64,000 nucleotides of DNA from Oscheius onirici (taxonomy: Eukaryota > Nematoda > Chromadorea > Rhabditida > Rhabditidae): NCBI GenBank assembly GCA_932521025.1, contig OW051471.1:6262001-6326000 (forward strand). Direction: 5' to 3'. Below the pieces are notes generated by a model that was not told where the DNA came from, did not search any database, and saw nothing but the letters and a program-made list of their open reading frames with translations. Made by a program: the position numbers and the translations under genes. Shown here one piece after another: positions 1 to 11,356 of the stretch. How positions within the stretch are numbered: position 1 is the stretch's first letter; each line of letters begins with the position of its first letter.

Positions 1-29
1 AAGCGAAGCTAGAAAACACTCGAGTCTAG

Positions 30-446
30 GTTAATGGTCACCATGTGGCTCACTTCCACCACAGAGAGTCCCCTCACCACATTCATCAACTGGTTATTCG
101 CGGAGATCTTCGCGTCCAGAAGATTCATTTCGAGCACTTCCTTGGTCACAACGGAGGAGGAATGCAAATCGGTGGCGGCGTTGCTCCAGTAGCTGTAGTT
201 TCCGGCCCTCCCGTGGTCATGGCTGCTCCTCAACCGACTGTCGTCATTGCTCCGAGACCGGCTCCAGTCATCGAGGTAGTCGCTCCAAGGAGACCTCTGA
301 TCGAGGTCGTCGTTCCGAGAAGACCTCTATTTGGAGGACCTACTGTCGTGATTGAGCCACGTGCGTTTTTCTCTCTTTCATCCAACTATTCGATGTTGTA
401 TAACATATTTTTAGGTGGACATCACCATCATCATCGTCATCACTAA
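30..446 (+). CDS. 3' end of a His/Pro/Val-rich protein gene (5' cut by window edge)
   Basis: Two exons can be read. The first (about 30-360) follows a possible acceptor (cgagtctag) and encodes a His-rich start, then repeated hydrophobic-proline blocks of the type PVIEVVAPRRPLIEVVVPRR. A 54-bp intron (361-414, gtgcgt...ttttag) leads to a last exon coding GHHHHHRHH and a stop at 444-446. A polyadenylation signal aataaa lies at 483-488. The composition suggests a secreted or metal-binding low-complexity protein, but no family is recognised. The N-terminus is outside the window, so any signal peptide cannot be seen. The reading frame is open back to about position 30. Confidence 0.5.
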   Translation, partial: VNGHHVAHFHHRESPHHIHQLVIRGDLRVQKIHFEHFLGHNGGGMQIGGGVAPVAVVSGPPVVMAAPQPTVVIAPRPAPVIEVVAPRRPLIEVVVPRRPLFGGPTVVIEPRAFFSLSSNYSMLYNIFLGGHHHHHRHH

Positions 447-568
447 TCAAAAATACTCGGCTGTGACACTGTGTTGAAATATGAATAAACTCCTTTATGC
501 TCTATAAACCCTGTATTACGGTAGTCGAGATCATGTTCGGTTAAAGCTCTGGTTCAAAATGTAGAATT

Positions 569-2085
569 CTATTTGGGAGTTTTCAGCTGCTTGAACTGCT
601 GTCTCTCTGTGCTACTATCGGCCGATTCCATAGAGAAACTGACTAACATTGCTTCTGAAACACTAGATAATTAAACGGAATAAACGATGACATACCGTTT
701 TCAGGATAGACAGACGAGACCAAAAGATACTGTAAGATCTGTGGATGTTTGTTGAATTTGCACGGAGGTTTTTGCCAGTCAAGAACATTCTTCAGCTGGT
801 CAGCAATCTGAGAAAAGGCAACAAAGTTCCAATGACCATTGGGTAGAACACGCGAACTGCTGTGATAGACGAGAAAAAGATCTTTTAAGAGTAAGACGAA
901 GAATGGGACAACAATCTGAAGATATTGTTTCCTTGATGAGAACAAAGGCTACCTTCTCTTCATTGCAGTGAGATGCTCTCCAAACGGCAGCCTTCATTGT
1001 GGCTCGATACGACAGAAAGTTTCCCGAAGGATCCAGCTGATGTTGAAGGATGTCAAGTTTTGCCTTATCGACACGACTCCAGGTCCTTCTGAGTCTCGCC
1101 ACAGATGGAAGCGACAATCCTGCCACAATTGCCATGAGACTATTAAAGTTCCCAATTTCGCAGCACTGTTGAGCCACATCAATTAGGAATTCGATTGCTT
1201 GAACTCGATGTCTTCGACGAGAATGTCGGAGAATTTCGGAGGCGGCTAATTGAGACAGACGATTGAACCAATCGACGTAGAAACAGATGTTGTCCTCTTT
1301 GTTCATTGTAAAGTCGGTAATATCTCCTTTGGCCACAGCCAGCACTATATCATTCACTCCGACCATCCCAAACCGTTCCTGAATTTGTAATTCATCTAGT
1401 TGTAGATTGTTTTACCATTTCAATGTGTGTCAATTGCTGCGCTACAACTTTTGGCTCAACATCAAAGCCGGCGAGACCAGTGAGAGTCTCAGAAGCAAGA
1501 GGACGGGAAGAGTCTTCGGCCAGCGTCTTTCTGACCGAAATGACTGCTAGTTCATACCGCTTCAGACGATTCAGCTAGGCTATTGGTAAAGAACCTTGAA
1601 TATTACAATAGCCTACTGTATGATTCAAATTATTCAGAAGATCTGTGGCTCTTTGTCTATTCCCACTGTCCACACTGCACATTCCAAGCAGTTCTTCTAG
1701 TCTGAACGTATGTTTTCTTCTTGGCCACAATAGAAAATTACCTATCTCTCATAGATTGTGGCTTGAAATCGTAAGGAAGTGAGATCATCCATTCGGACAG
1801 AACCCTCAAAACGTGGCGAAAAAGGCGTGTTCTGTTTTCTTTTGAGAAATTCATAGAGTCGGAGTTCACAGAAAACATGCAGTTTTGAACGAGCCTCTGC
1901 ATCACTTGCTCAGGGGATACAAACGTCCTGATGTTAACAAGAAGAGCAAAAATATAGGAAGAGTCTGGACTGAAGTCTCTAGTTGGGACGAGTCGAATGA
2001 GAAGAGCCTCCGCCGAACCGGACAAGACTGTTCCCCCATCTCCGACCACAACATCCTGTAATATCTCTCTACTACTAAAGCGCAA
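569..2085 (-). CDS. Short RasGRP-like Ras guanine nucleotide exchange factor
   Basis: Minus-strand exons encode a REM (RasGEF-N) segment at about 1740-2060 (motif RLVPTRDFSPDSSYIF then VSPEQVMQRLVQN) and a CDC25/RasGEF catalytic domain at about 600-1366. Catalytic-domain landmarks are WFNRLSQLAASEI, GNFNSLMAIVAGL, VARLRRTW and LPNGHWNFVAF followed by KILQYLL-like QILQYLLVSS. Family knowledge: this domain ejects GDP from Ras/Rap, and the closest match by eye is RasGRP. The last exon adds about 20 residues and stops at 569-571, so the EF hands and C1 domain of vertebrate RasGRPs are absent. The start is not settled: the first exon runs into a dispersed repeat near 2060-2135 and no clean ATG/acceptor pair could be chosen. 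Confidence 0.75.
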
Positions 2086-2143
2086 TGGTGTCTGTCGTGG
2101 ACTCTGTTCATTTGTTTGTTTGTTTGTCCGGGACCTTAAATTT

Positions 2144-2207
2144 TGGTGTATTGTTAAGAGTCGCCGTCTTCACCCAGACGACCCGAGTTCGACTCCTCTA
2201 CTCGCCA
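2144..2207 (+). other. Degenerate tRNA-Glu-like sequence (tRNA-derived repeat head?)
   Basis: The stretch carries an A-box-like tggtgtattgtta, a paired cgtct/agacg anticodon-stem-like arm around ttcaccc, and a B-box-like gagttcgactcc. Spacing resembles tRNA-Glu, but the T stem does not pair and the anticodon loop is one base short. It is best read as a tRNA pseudogene or the head of a SINE rather than a working tRNA. Confidence 0.3.
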
Positions 2208-2334
2208 AATATTTTTGCTAAATTGTTTTGAGTAGGAAATAGAGTCAGGGTGACCGGTATGGGATTGGAACGGACCGGTTGATCTGTATAAGTTTAAAGA
2301 GAGAGAGAGAGATCGGATAGCCGGAAAAGGGATC

Positions 2335-2810
2335 AGAAGAGATCAGTTGACTGGGGAAGGAAGCAGAAGAGGTCGGTTGACTGGGGAAGGAAGCAGAAGG
2401 GATCGGTTGACTGGGGAAGGGATCAGAAGGGATCAGTTGACTGGGGAAGGGATCAGAAGAGGTCGGTTGACTGGGGAAGGGATCAGAAGAGGTCGGTTGA
2501 CTGGGGAAGGGATCAGAAGAGGTCGGTTGACTGGGGAAGGGATCAGAAGAGGTCGGTTGACTGGGGAAGGAAGCAGAAGGGATCGGTTGACTGGGGAAGG
2601 GATCAGAAGGGATCGGTTGACTGGGGAAGGGATCAGAAGGGATCGGTTGACTGGGGAAGGGATCAGAAGGGATCAGTTGACTGGGGAAGGGATCAGAAGA
2701 GGTCGGTTGACTGGGGAAGGGATCAACAGAGATCAGAAGAGATCAGTTGACTGGAGAAGGAAGCAGAAGGGATCGGTTGACTGGGGAAGGGATCAGAAGT
2801 TAAGAAGAAA
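2335..2810 (+). repeat. 30-bp minisatellite, about 15 units
   Basis: A 30-bp unit built around ggttgactggggaagg plus gatcagaagagg repeats head to tail from 2335 to about 2810. Units differ mainly at gatc/aagc and agg/gag positions, and the array becomes irregular after 2725. It is preceded by a (ga)n run at about 2299. Because 30 is a multiple of three, a 157-codon frame stays open right through it (repeating TGEGIRRGRL-type decapeptide). No start or homologue supports a real protein. Confidence 0.85.
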
Positions 2811-2849
2811 ACACAAGTAGAAAAGCCGCCGACAGGCGGCGAAGTCGAC

Positions 2850-5800
2850 TGGTTTTCTATATAAAACAGAAGAAAACTTGCATTTTGGAAGAATATTCCT
2901 GCCTTGTCGGTGGGACAAACGCCGACTTCCGATGAGGCAGCCAGCATTCGCGGCTTCTGCAAGGCTGATTTAGAGACTGGATTGAGGAAAGACTTCAAAA
3001 TGCGCGAAGAGCAAACAACTCGACGTTTTTCGCCGAGCGGTTAACACCTTCCTATATACACAGCGTCAAAGGGACAATTGGGAAAAGAACAGTGGTCAGA
3101 GAAAGATGATTTATCGTGCGAAAGACGAGAACGAGTAATCCGGGTTTGACGGCCAGCCGTCTTGGAGAAAAGGACGAGTGTTAATTAGAGTTTCTTCGTT
3201 TGACCCGTTGAAATGCGAGAGAATTACTTGAGCGTGTGAGTTGAGTCAGCTGGATGAGTCAAAATCCCCTCGAGATGGAAAGAGATTGAATCTCGAATGA
3301 ATTGCTACATATTGGACTCGAGGCCGTGTCACCTTCTGCCAGAAAAAGAATCGAGGAGGCGTCGCTAATAAGACTCACATGGGACTTGACTCGGTCAAAC
3401 TTCTTTGCTCAAATAGAAAAACGGGAGAAATTGCTAGACTAATAGACGAGGAGACACGTTCGAGAGTTGTGTATTCTGCGGATAATACAACCGGACAATT
3501 TTGAGAATAAAAGGAGACTGAGCAATCGATGGAACTCATTTGCATATAACATGAGAGACGGACATGCGCTAATTGTTTTCGGGCTGTCACCCCCTGGTGG
3601 CAGACCGTGCTCAAAAGGACAGAGCGATATTTCCGTTGAAAAGAATCGGTTCAGTTTGTCTGATTCCGGAAGAACAGACCAGGAGCTACTTATTGGAAGA
3701 GTTCCCTTTGATCAAGAAGCACTGCCTTTAGTGGAACAAAGGTTGCACGGAGGCAAGACAATTAACTCTACGGAAATGGCGGTATCTGTCCGCCTGCTCT
3801 CGAGCAAGAGAGAGCCATGACGGTTTAGGAGAGGCGGCTCGTTTACTCGATGTTTGCTCAGGGCAACTTGGACCCGTCTAGAGGGAAGAATGTGGGAGGT
3901 CAGCAGCACAAATAATAGACATGCAAATTTGTCGGAAACAATTTTCCAAACTCGTTTTAAAGCACACTTTCGGAGACTTAAAATGTGATCCAAATCAATA
4001 GAAGAAGAGTTGTGTTTATTAGCATAAGAGGCTGGTTAACCAGGTCCGAAAAAGGTCAGTCGCATGGCTGAGAGGCCAATTGCGGGTACAGGTCGTCTCA
4101 TGGGCCAAAGGTGTGATGTCTCGTCTCTCCTCTTCTCTTACACTATTTCTCTACAAAATGTCTGCCCTCTCCGCTGTTTAGACGACCTTTCACAAATTCT
4201 TTACTGTCAACCACAATCCATGTTGTCATCGCGATCGCGTGAAAAATGAACTGGGAGAAACAACACTTACTTCTTTGGAAAAGGAATGAGATAGATCTTC
4301 GTTAAGCACTTGCTGGCTGGCAGAAGTCTAGAAAACCCATTTTCCGACGAAATGTGCAGCCGACCTGAATGTGATTGGCGAATCTGAACTTAGCCGGCTG
4401 AGAACTTCTGGATCTCCTCTGAGCTTTCCGAAGAGGTGACCATGGCTGAAATGGCACTGTTAGAGTTATTGCCCCTCTTATGTCCCTCTCAATAATGCCA
4501 GTGGCAAATTGTCAAGCCCACATCTCAATTTCGTCTCCTGTTGAAAGACAGCCTTCGTAATGATATTCTACAACTACGGTGCGAAAGAAGAAAACCGGAG
4601 ACTAAACAAGCGACAGGTTAGTCACAGATATCTAGTCACCACACCTACAAATTCATTCTGGTCTGACAATGAACTTAGACAGACCCTGGGTCATAAAACT
4701 TTTGGTTACTGCACTAAAACGTTACATCAACAGACTCTTCCTTGTCAATAAATTTCTAATCAAAGGAACTTCCTCGGACACGGTTTATACCTCGAGGCCT
4801 GTGAACAGCCCCTCGTCGACTGTGATCGCGTGGCCCAAGCCATCGATTTCCCATCGTCAATTTCTCTTTTCTGCCTTACAATCCCGCCCCGGGAAATCCC
4901 TCTACCACGCAGCTCCTCCTTTCTATCCTTACTGACCATTCGTCATGAGTCGCAAGGTTTCGGCTGAGATGTTCACTCGACGGAAGACTTGTGCCCCTAC
5001 GGTAACCTTTCGTTTGTGGGCCTTTTTCTAGTCATCAACCCAGTATTTGTTCAAATACCCGATATTTCGGCTCAAATTCAAGGGCTACTAGACTTTAGTG
5101 GAATTCAGCAAAGAAATGTTGAGTATCTCTCAACTCGAGATCTCAACAAGCTTTCCACTAAAAGGTCCTTTTTCCTTCTTCCTCTGACTCCCACAGCCGG
5201 AAAAGGTAAGAATATGCACTTCCGGTAATCATTAGCCAACGAGCAAACGGGCTTCCTGGGAGAAAAGTCGCCCGTATTCTTGAGGAAGACGTTAATAGTC
5301 AGCGATTATCCCTCAAAAGACTACTTAGGTTAAGTAGAAAAGTGACCAGTCTTTGATCTTGAGTGGGCGGAACTGACTCATCTCATAATCATTGACAGTT
5401 CGCAGAAGATTGTTCGTAGGAGATAGTTTCCCAGTTCACAGATCTCCTTTCATAATCAAGAGTTTGTTACAGTCGATTGCCTTCTGCTAAAGAGAAAGTT
5501 TGTCTGTTTTCTTTCGAGTGTCTTTTATTATGTAGGAATTTCTTACTTCGATGTTAAGCAGCTTCGTTACCCCTCCTCCTCGCCTGCTTATTAATTGCTG
5601 CACTCTTTGTTACTGCTTCCTTTCTGCTCTTCCTCCGTTCTGGGAGCTGGATGACGTTAGCCAAGGAGAGATGTTTCTATGTTAGTTTCTCTAGAGACTT
5701 TTTGTCCGCTTTGAATCAGTCTTTAAAATGATGGTTTTCTTTCGTCATGCGGTAAGCCTTCTGATATTAGCGAGCTGTTTACTTTCCTATCAACACGCTC

Positions 5801-6377
5801 TCCTCGAATATGTTATAGTTCCAAAAGGAGTAGAAAATAATCTCGCGTGAATTGCCTATTTCGAGAAGCGGTAAACAGACAAAAATGCCCCAAAACATAC
5901 ACACGAGATGAGCTATCTAGCAATGCGTCTTCATTCTGTCGACCATCCAATAGTAGGTCTTTCAAACCGAGCTTTGCGCCGACCGAACTAATTAGTATTT
6001 TATCTGCGATGCAAATGTTCGAGCAGCAGGATTCTATCTTCAGTCCGTTTTAATCTAAAAACAGAGTCAACTTTGTCCCCATTCCGTCACTTGCTTCTTA
6101 TGGTTTGTTTCCAGGGGCAGCGCGTGCTACATAACCATAAATCCGATTCGGCCAAGTTTAGATCTGTTTACGCTTTCCCCACAGATTCCTAGTGTAGCTT
6201 GTTGTTCACAAATTGAAGTTCGTTTGAAAGCTGTTATGATAAATCGGGGACCCTTATTTTGGCAAAAAAAAGAACAATGGTCAAATAAACACTTTCCAGT
6301 GCAGCCAACCTGCGTCCGTTCACAGTCAAGGGCAGTACGTGAGAAAAGAGTCGACTGGCAAAAAGAAAAGCGTTGAT
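2850..6377. other. 3.5-kb stretch with no recognised gene
   Basis: I find no domain, no homologous exon and no convincing chain of splice sites on either strand. The longest open frame (3467-3820, plus) has no recognisable content. The start (2824-2852) carries a copy of the cgacttcgycgcctg block also seen near 13.5 and 33.0 kb, in reverse orientation. This may be intergenic DNA or introns/UTR of a neighbour. Confidence 0.4.
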
Positions 6378-7437
6378 ATGTCGGCCGGAAGAAGACAGTC
6401 AGTCACTGCTCAGATTACTCGACAGGTAAAACTTTCCGAAAGACCTTGTTTTTTCTAATCACGTATTTCTAGGCGCGTCGATTCTCTGCAGCAATTGCTC
6501 CTCAGCTGACTAAAATCGAAATGCCAATGCTAATGAAGATTCCGGGAGTGACCATACAAGCTCGAGACAACGTCCAGGTAAGCGTCGTCGTATCGTGGTC
6601 GTCATGTTCTATCTCTTCTTTCTCAGATTCAACAAGTTATACAGAACTACATCCTGCACAATGTGCATAACTTCGAGCCGGTGGATTTTATCATCACTGA
6701 TTTGAACAAACATCTTGTCTTGACTGGTGACACTTCGGAAAAATAAATAGCCAATCTCATTTTAGCTCACGTCGGGGCAAATTATGTGTCCTTCACAGAG
6801 TGTGGAAGAAAAGTCTGTGAGTTATCCTTCGGAGACACTGGAGATCGCTCAAATCTATTGGCCAAAATTAAACATCCTGTCAGCGGTAATGTGAAATTGA
6901 ACGTGAAAACTAGTCCTTTCTCTAGGCATGGTGGCAAATGAGCTAGTGGACTTTAATAACTGCGTTGTCGTTTACAACAACACCGAGTCTGCAGGGTGAA
7001 TTCCCAACTTGTTTTTATATAGGAAGTTAGTTGTAGGGCTCGAATAGAGGTTGTGGGTAGCAGCTGGATGGCACTTCTTGCAAAGTGCGGATGTGCTTTT
7101 ACAGCTGATCGATGGAATATTATTGCCAGAGAGCAAAAGATAGCTGAATTATCTCCTGTTACTGCTCTTCTGCAGGAAAGCTCGATTCAGGTTGGTTGAA
7201 ATACAGCCAAATTTATAAATTCAGAGTTTAGGTTGTTTGGGAAAATTGTTGTGATATGGAAATGCGAATGGTTGCTCTTTGTTTTGGTATCCAAATCCAA
7301 GCAAATCTCAGTAACTATTCTCGTTAAGGTTTGGTACAACTCGTCCGAAAGGCCTATCCACCGCTTGTTACGATAATGAACGAACACAAGATCAGTGGCT
7401 AAACTCGGGTTACCCACCATCTCTTTTACTTCTGTGA
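6378..7437 (+). CDS. Multi-exon protein of unknown function
   Basis: Seven or more short exons join in one frame from ATG 6378 (MSAGRRQSVTAQITRQ) to a TGA at 7435-7437. Clear junctions include gtaaaa...ttctag (after RQ), gtaagc...tctcag (after DNVQ) and gtgaca...ttttag. Readable segments are IEMPMLMKIPGVTIQARD, a Cys-containing YVSFTECGRKVCELSFG, WMALLAKCGCAFTADRW and a C-terminal MRMVALCFGIQIQANL. There is no signal peptide or membrane span. I do not recognise the family; the mix of conserved-looking hydrophobic and Cys motifs and the regular splicing argue for a genuine gene. The polyadenylation signal aataaa lies near 7515. The last exon joins are the least certain part. Confidence 0.6.
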
Positions 7438-7897
7438 TATGCAGTCATTTTTAAGCCAAACTTTATACTTATCGCCAGTTGAACTCGCAATCGTCTATAT
7501 TTATGGGAAATTTAAAATAAAGGTTTTTTCAGTAAAATGTACCAACCTGATTGAAAAACTGCGTCGTTGATGTCCGCATTTTTGCCAACTAGTTTTTGCA
7601 GAGGGTCGACTCCAATTAAGACGCGCGGCCACCGGATAGCGGCTCAATTCAATTAAAGTGCCAGAGAGCTGACGGCCCATCTGATATGCATTCTGAGGAT
7701 GATGACACGAGAAGAGCGTATGTGAGTGGCAAGACCCCGAGGGGACACTGAAGATGACACTCGAGGAAAGACAATTGTCCTCCTCAGTTGGAAGAGAGCG
7801 CAGATTATCGAAAAAGAAATGCTGGGACAAAAGTTCCAGTATTAAAGTTTATTGACCCATAAAATAGCTATCACATTAAAGCAAAAAATCAGTGGAA
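7438..7897. other. Region between convergent genes; unassigned minus-strand ORF
   Basis: The 3' flank of the plus-strand gene (aataaa near 7515) meets the 3' flank of DPM3 (minus-strand aataaa near 7846). A minus-strand frame (about 7858-7501) is open for over 100 codons and follows an acceptor-like ttgtcccag. Its first ATG would give MGRQLSGTLIELSRYPVAA. No family is recognised, so I do not call it a gene. Confidence 0.35.
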
Positions 7898-8642
7898 TCA
7901 TGATATAGTATTTCGTTTTTTCAAGTCAGCCCGAGCTTCTTTGATTTCCTGAATGAGCTCGCTTCGCGCTTGTGCGCAGTCGTTGAACGTAGCAACACCG
8001 TAGCAGACTGAGAACAGTGCATAAACCTAAAAATAACTACTGAATACCGTTTTTTATTTGAACGGAAATGTTACCGAAGATATACCTAGAATGTTTTGCC
8101 TTTGGCATTGTTGAAACCATAGGCTATTGCGGTGGTAATTGCGCGGCGCGGCCCAGCCCAGACCGCAGCGCGGCTTTAAAATCAAGATCACCTAGTTGAA
8201 GCCAAGATTGGTAGCGGGCAGGCACTGTTGTGTTTTTACCTAGTAATTCGTGAGACGAGGCTAACACTTGGTGGAGACACACGGAGAATGAATGGTCTAA
8301 CCTACGAGACGCTCTAGTCGACAATCAGACTTGATTTAGGCGAATAAAGATTAAAGAGACGAGGCTAAACCAACTTCGAAATACTAATACTGATGATTTT
8401 GCTCACTAGCTAAAATTTTTTGCTGGAAACTCACTCCTAGAAGTATCACAGAGTAGACCGGCGCCTGGAAAAAAAGGGTGAAAATATATAATACTTTAAA
8501 AACTAACAAAAAGGACGACATGACGGAAACAGGAACAATCGGGACCGTATCGTAGAACAGGAAGCCATTCCAAGACAATAGCTAGCCATAACACAGCAAG
8601 AGGTATTATGCGCGAGGCGTATATTATAAGTTGCGATGCCAT
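7898..8642 (-). CDS. DPM3: Dolichol-phosphate mannosyltransferase subunit 3
   Basis: DPM3 is the small ER membrane protein that tethers the DPM1 catalytic subunit of dolichol-phosphate-mannose synthase, needed for N-glycans, O-mannose and GPI anchors. Three minus-strand exons are read. Exon 1 (ATG at 8642-8640) encodes MASQLIIYASRIIPLAV and a first membrane helix ending LEWLP. A short exon encodes APVYSVILLG. The last exon (about 8026-7898) encodes VYALFSVCYGVATFNDC and the coiled-coil tail QARSELIQEIKEARADLKKR. GVATFNDC and EARADLKKR match the diagnostic C-terminus of animal DPM3. The ATG follows an acceptor-like tttcag. The last intron (about 8027-8439) is unusually long and contains a transposon fragment. 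Confidence 0.85.
8139..8176. repeat. Fragment of a GC-rich foldback-element end inside a DPM3 intron
   Basis: The block cagcccagaccgcagcgcgg matches the right end of the foldback element at 26.9-27.3 kb (cagcccagaccgcagcgcag). Surrounding intron sequence up to about 8330 shows no gene. It explains why this DPM3 intron is about 410 bp while most introns here are near 40 bp. Confidence 0.6.
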
Positions 8643-9020
8643 CCTGAAATGCGGGTGACTCTTTATGCAAATCATATTGTTGAAAATAAAGTTTGGAAAA
8701 AAATTAACGAAAAAAGAAGCGAGAAAAGTCGTAAACATTGAAAAAAAAAATTCGTGGCAGCCTGGGTCTCGTAACGAATACCCTACTTTTCACGTAGCTT
8801 CGAATACGGTATGACCGTTCGAAGAATTTTTATTTTAGGCCATGGAGATTATTTTGATCTTTTCTGTTTTCTCCTACCTTGTAAACTTTTGCCGAGTTGT
8901 TCTGTAAAAAATGCGATTTGCTTCGATCCGCTATTTCCCATTTAGCTGCACCTAACTAGAATCCGCTTTATATTTTCTGTTCTGTTATTTCGCTATCAAT
9001 GCGTTCTAATTTCAGAAAAC

Positions 9021-9664
<644 letters not shown>

Positions 9665-9769
9665 ATTTATTGTTCTTGTTTTGTTGAACATAAACGATGT
9701 TGTAGCCGTATGCTTATGGACTCGCGACTTCGATATGGGTGCAAAAAAAAAACTCGGGCTACTGTAAAC

Positions 9770-10006
9770 TATACTTGGGCGTCGAGTCAAAACTCTCGAT
9801 TCGAGTCCGACACGTGGGGTGCCTCGAGTCTGACCCGGATTCGAATCCGAGTCGAAATTTTTCGGTGTTTTTTTTCGAAAAATGTTCCGCAATCTAGCGT
9901 GAAAATGTAGAATATAACTATAAAACGCGAAATATTAGTTACAGCCCGTTAGAATCGATGTTTTACTTGGCTCGACTCGTGGACCATGTCGAGTCGCCCA
10001 AGTATA
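9770..10006. mobile_element. 237-bp hAT-type MITE with 8-bp target duplication
   Basis: The ends are inverted: tatacttgggcg at 9770 and its complement cgcccaagtata ending at 10006. They are flanked by identical 8-bp direct repeats ctgtaaac (9762-9769 and 10007-10014). The inner flanks are rich in cgagtc/gactcg motifs. Eight-bp target duplications are the signature of hAT transposases. There is no coding capacity, so it is non-autonomous. A lone right end of the same family sits at 28191-28256. Confidence 0.85.
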
Positions 10007-10102
10007 CTGTAAACTGACATCTCCCTTTTCGGCCCCGTTTAAGGGATTAGGGTAGTCAAACAGCGTCCTCGCTGCCTCATTTCTTTGACAATCTTTCTAC
10101 CG

Positions 10103-10482
10103 ATGCGTTTCTTGCTGTACATTGTTTTTGTCTTCTCGTTAGCTTCGCCTTGGGTCATCTACAAAAGAAACCACAAGAAAAAGCTCGTTTGCAAAGAGGA
10201 AACTGAGTGGGGCAACTCCACTGGCATAGAGGACGACCTAGAGCTGCCTGGAAAGCGGAATCGGAGAGACGTTGCGGTTGACCCGGAACTTCGACAACCG
10301 ATAATATATCTAGGAGTGAGTCTTTGATATTTGCAGTGATCTTTTTTGAGGTGAAATCTAATGATTCGAAATTCATGGATGATGGCGACTTCGACATAGT
10401 TTCTACTTTGCTGACCAAAGAAGAACTACAGCAAGTCAAAAAACGAATAATGGACACCTGCAATGCCCTCAACACTAATTAA
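10103..10482 (+). CDS. Small secreted or single-pass membrane protein, unknown function
   Basis: Exon 1 from ATG 10103 starts with a hydrophobic leader (MRFLLYIVFVFSLASPWVIY) followed at once by a basic run RNHKKK, so it may be a signal peptide or a signal anchor. It then contains acidic stretches and a dibasic GKRNRRD site. A 36-nt intron (gtgagt...ttttgag) joins an exon ending LTKEELQQVKKRIMDTCNALN and TAA at 10480-10482. The signal aataaa follows near 10493. No family is recognised. It lies on the same strand 440 bp after RPS23; without the intervening MITE the gap would be about 200 bp, so co-transcription is conceivable. Confidence 0.6.
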
Positions 10483-10881
10483 AAACATTTCCAATAAAAA
10501 CTATTTATATACACGTCTTTTTCAAGGTCAGAATGGTTCGCAGAAACATGAATCGGTTCAATCAATTTCGGCAGCAGCACTGCGCAGTGCACGAATTCTG
10601 CAGTGAACACATTTTTGATCACTGAAATGTTGAATCTAATAGTGCCCAGATTTTAAGCCGGCATTTTCCCGCTCAAATTACTTGACTTGTTCACTGGACG
10701 GTCGACGTCATTTTTAGTTGCGATACTTAGTAGTCTATTCTTTTGTCTTTTTTTCCCGTTTGTGTGACATTTTCTGTAAAAGCACAACCGTTCAGGCAGT
10801 CAATGCAACAATGTTTATGTCACATGGGCCGATCGGGCGCGATACGCAATGCATCTAGCTATTCCTTTTCTTTTACCGTTA

Positions 10882-11090
10882 TAAACTCTGTTAAAAAAAA
10901 GAACGCAACAGTAACCCATAAATATTTCGCTTCGAAAACCAAAAACCCCTGATTTTCAGGGTAAAACTGCAACAATTCAAACCGATTTCTTGATTTTCTC
11001 TACGGTGAATTGGCGCGCTTCAGGGGTTTATGGTTCTCGAAGTGAAGTATTTATGGGTTACTGTTGCGTTCTTTTTTTTGAACAGACTTT
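10882..11090. repeat. Inverted repeat, arms about 70 bp
   Basis: The left arm (10882-10953, containing gaacgcaacagtaaccc and aaaaacccctg) is complementary with few mismatches to the right arm (11021-11090, containing caggggttta and gggttactgttgcgttc). The spacer is about 70 bp. It looks like a foldback MITE; the flanking duplication is not clear. Confidence 0.7.
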
Positions 11091-11118
11091 AGTCGATTCC
11101 AAAAAAAAATGGTTCAAG

Positions 11119-11356
11119 CCGGCCCGCCAAGCATTTCGCGGGAATTTGAACGCAGAAAATTCAATTGGGAAATTGTTAGTTTTGCATTCACCGTTTCTTG
11201 GCCTATTTTTGCTCATTTTCTGTTCAAAAATAGTAGAATGTACGCTTTACTACGCGAAGAACAGAAAAAAATAGTTATTATCGGCTACAGAAAGAAAATA
11301 GCTAAGCTCGAAAATTTTTAAGCCTTCAAATTCCCGCGAAATTGTCGGCGGGAAGG
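11119..11356. repeat. Second inverted repeat with ends containing ttcgcgggaatttgaa
   Basis: The left end (11119-11150: cccgccaagcatttcgcggg then aatttgaa) is complementary to the right end (11325-11356: ttcaaattcccgcgaaat then tgtcggcggg). The inner 170 bp is A/T-rich. It is adjacent to the previous foldback and is probably an independent short non-autonomous element. Confidence 0.65.

Noticed and set aside
2347..2820. 157-codon protein in the minisatellite
   Set aside because: Openness follows from the 30-bp unit length; no independent evidence of translation.
3467..3820. 117-codon open frame in a gene-poor region
   Set aside because: No recognisable motif, no acceptor/ATG context and composition like its surroundings.
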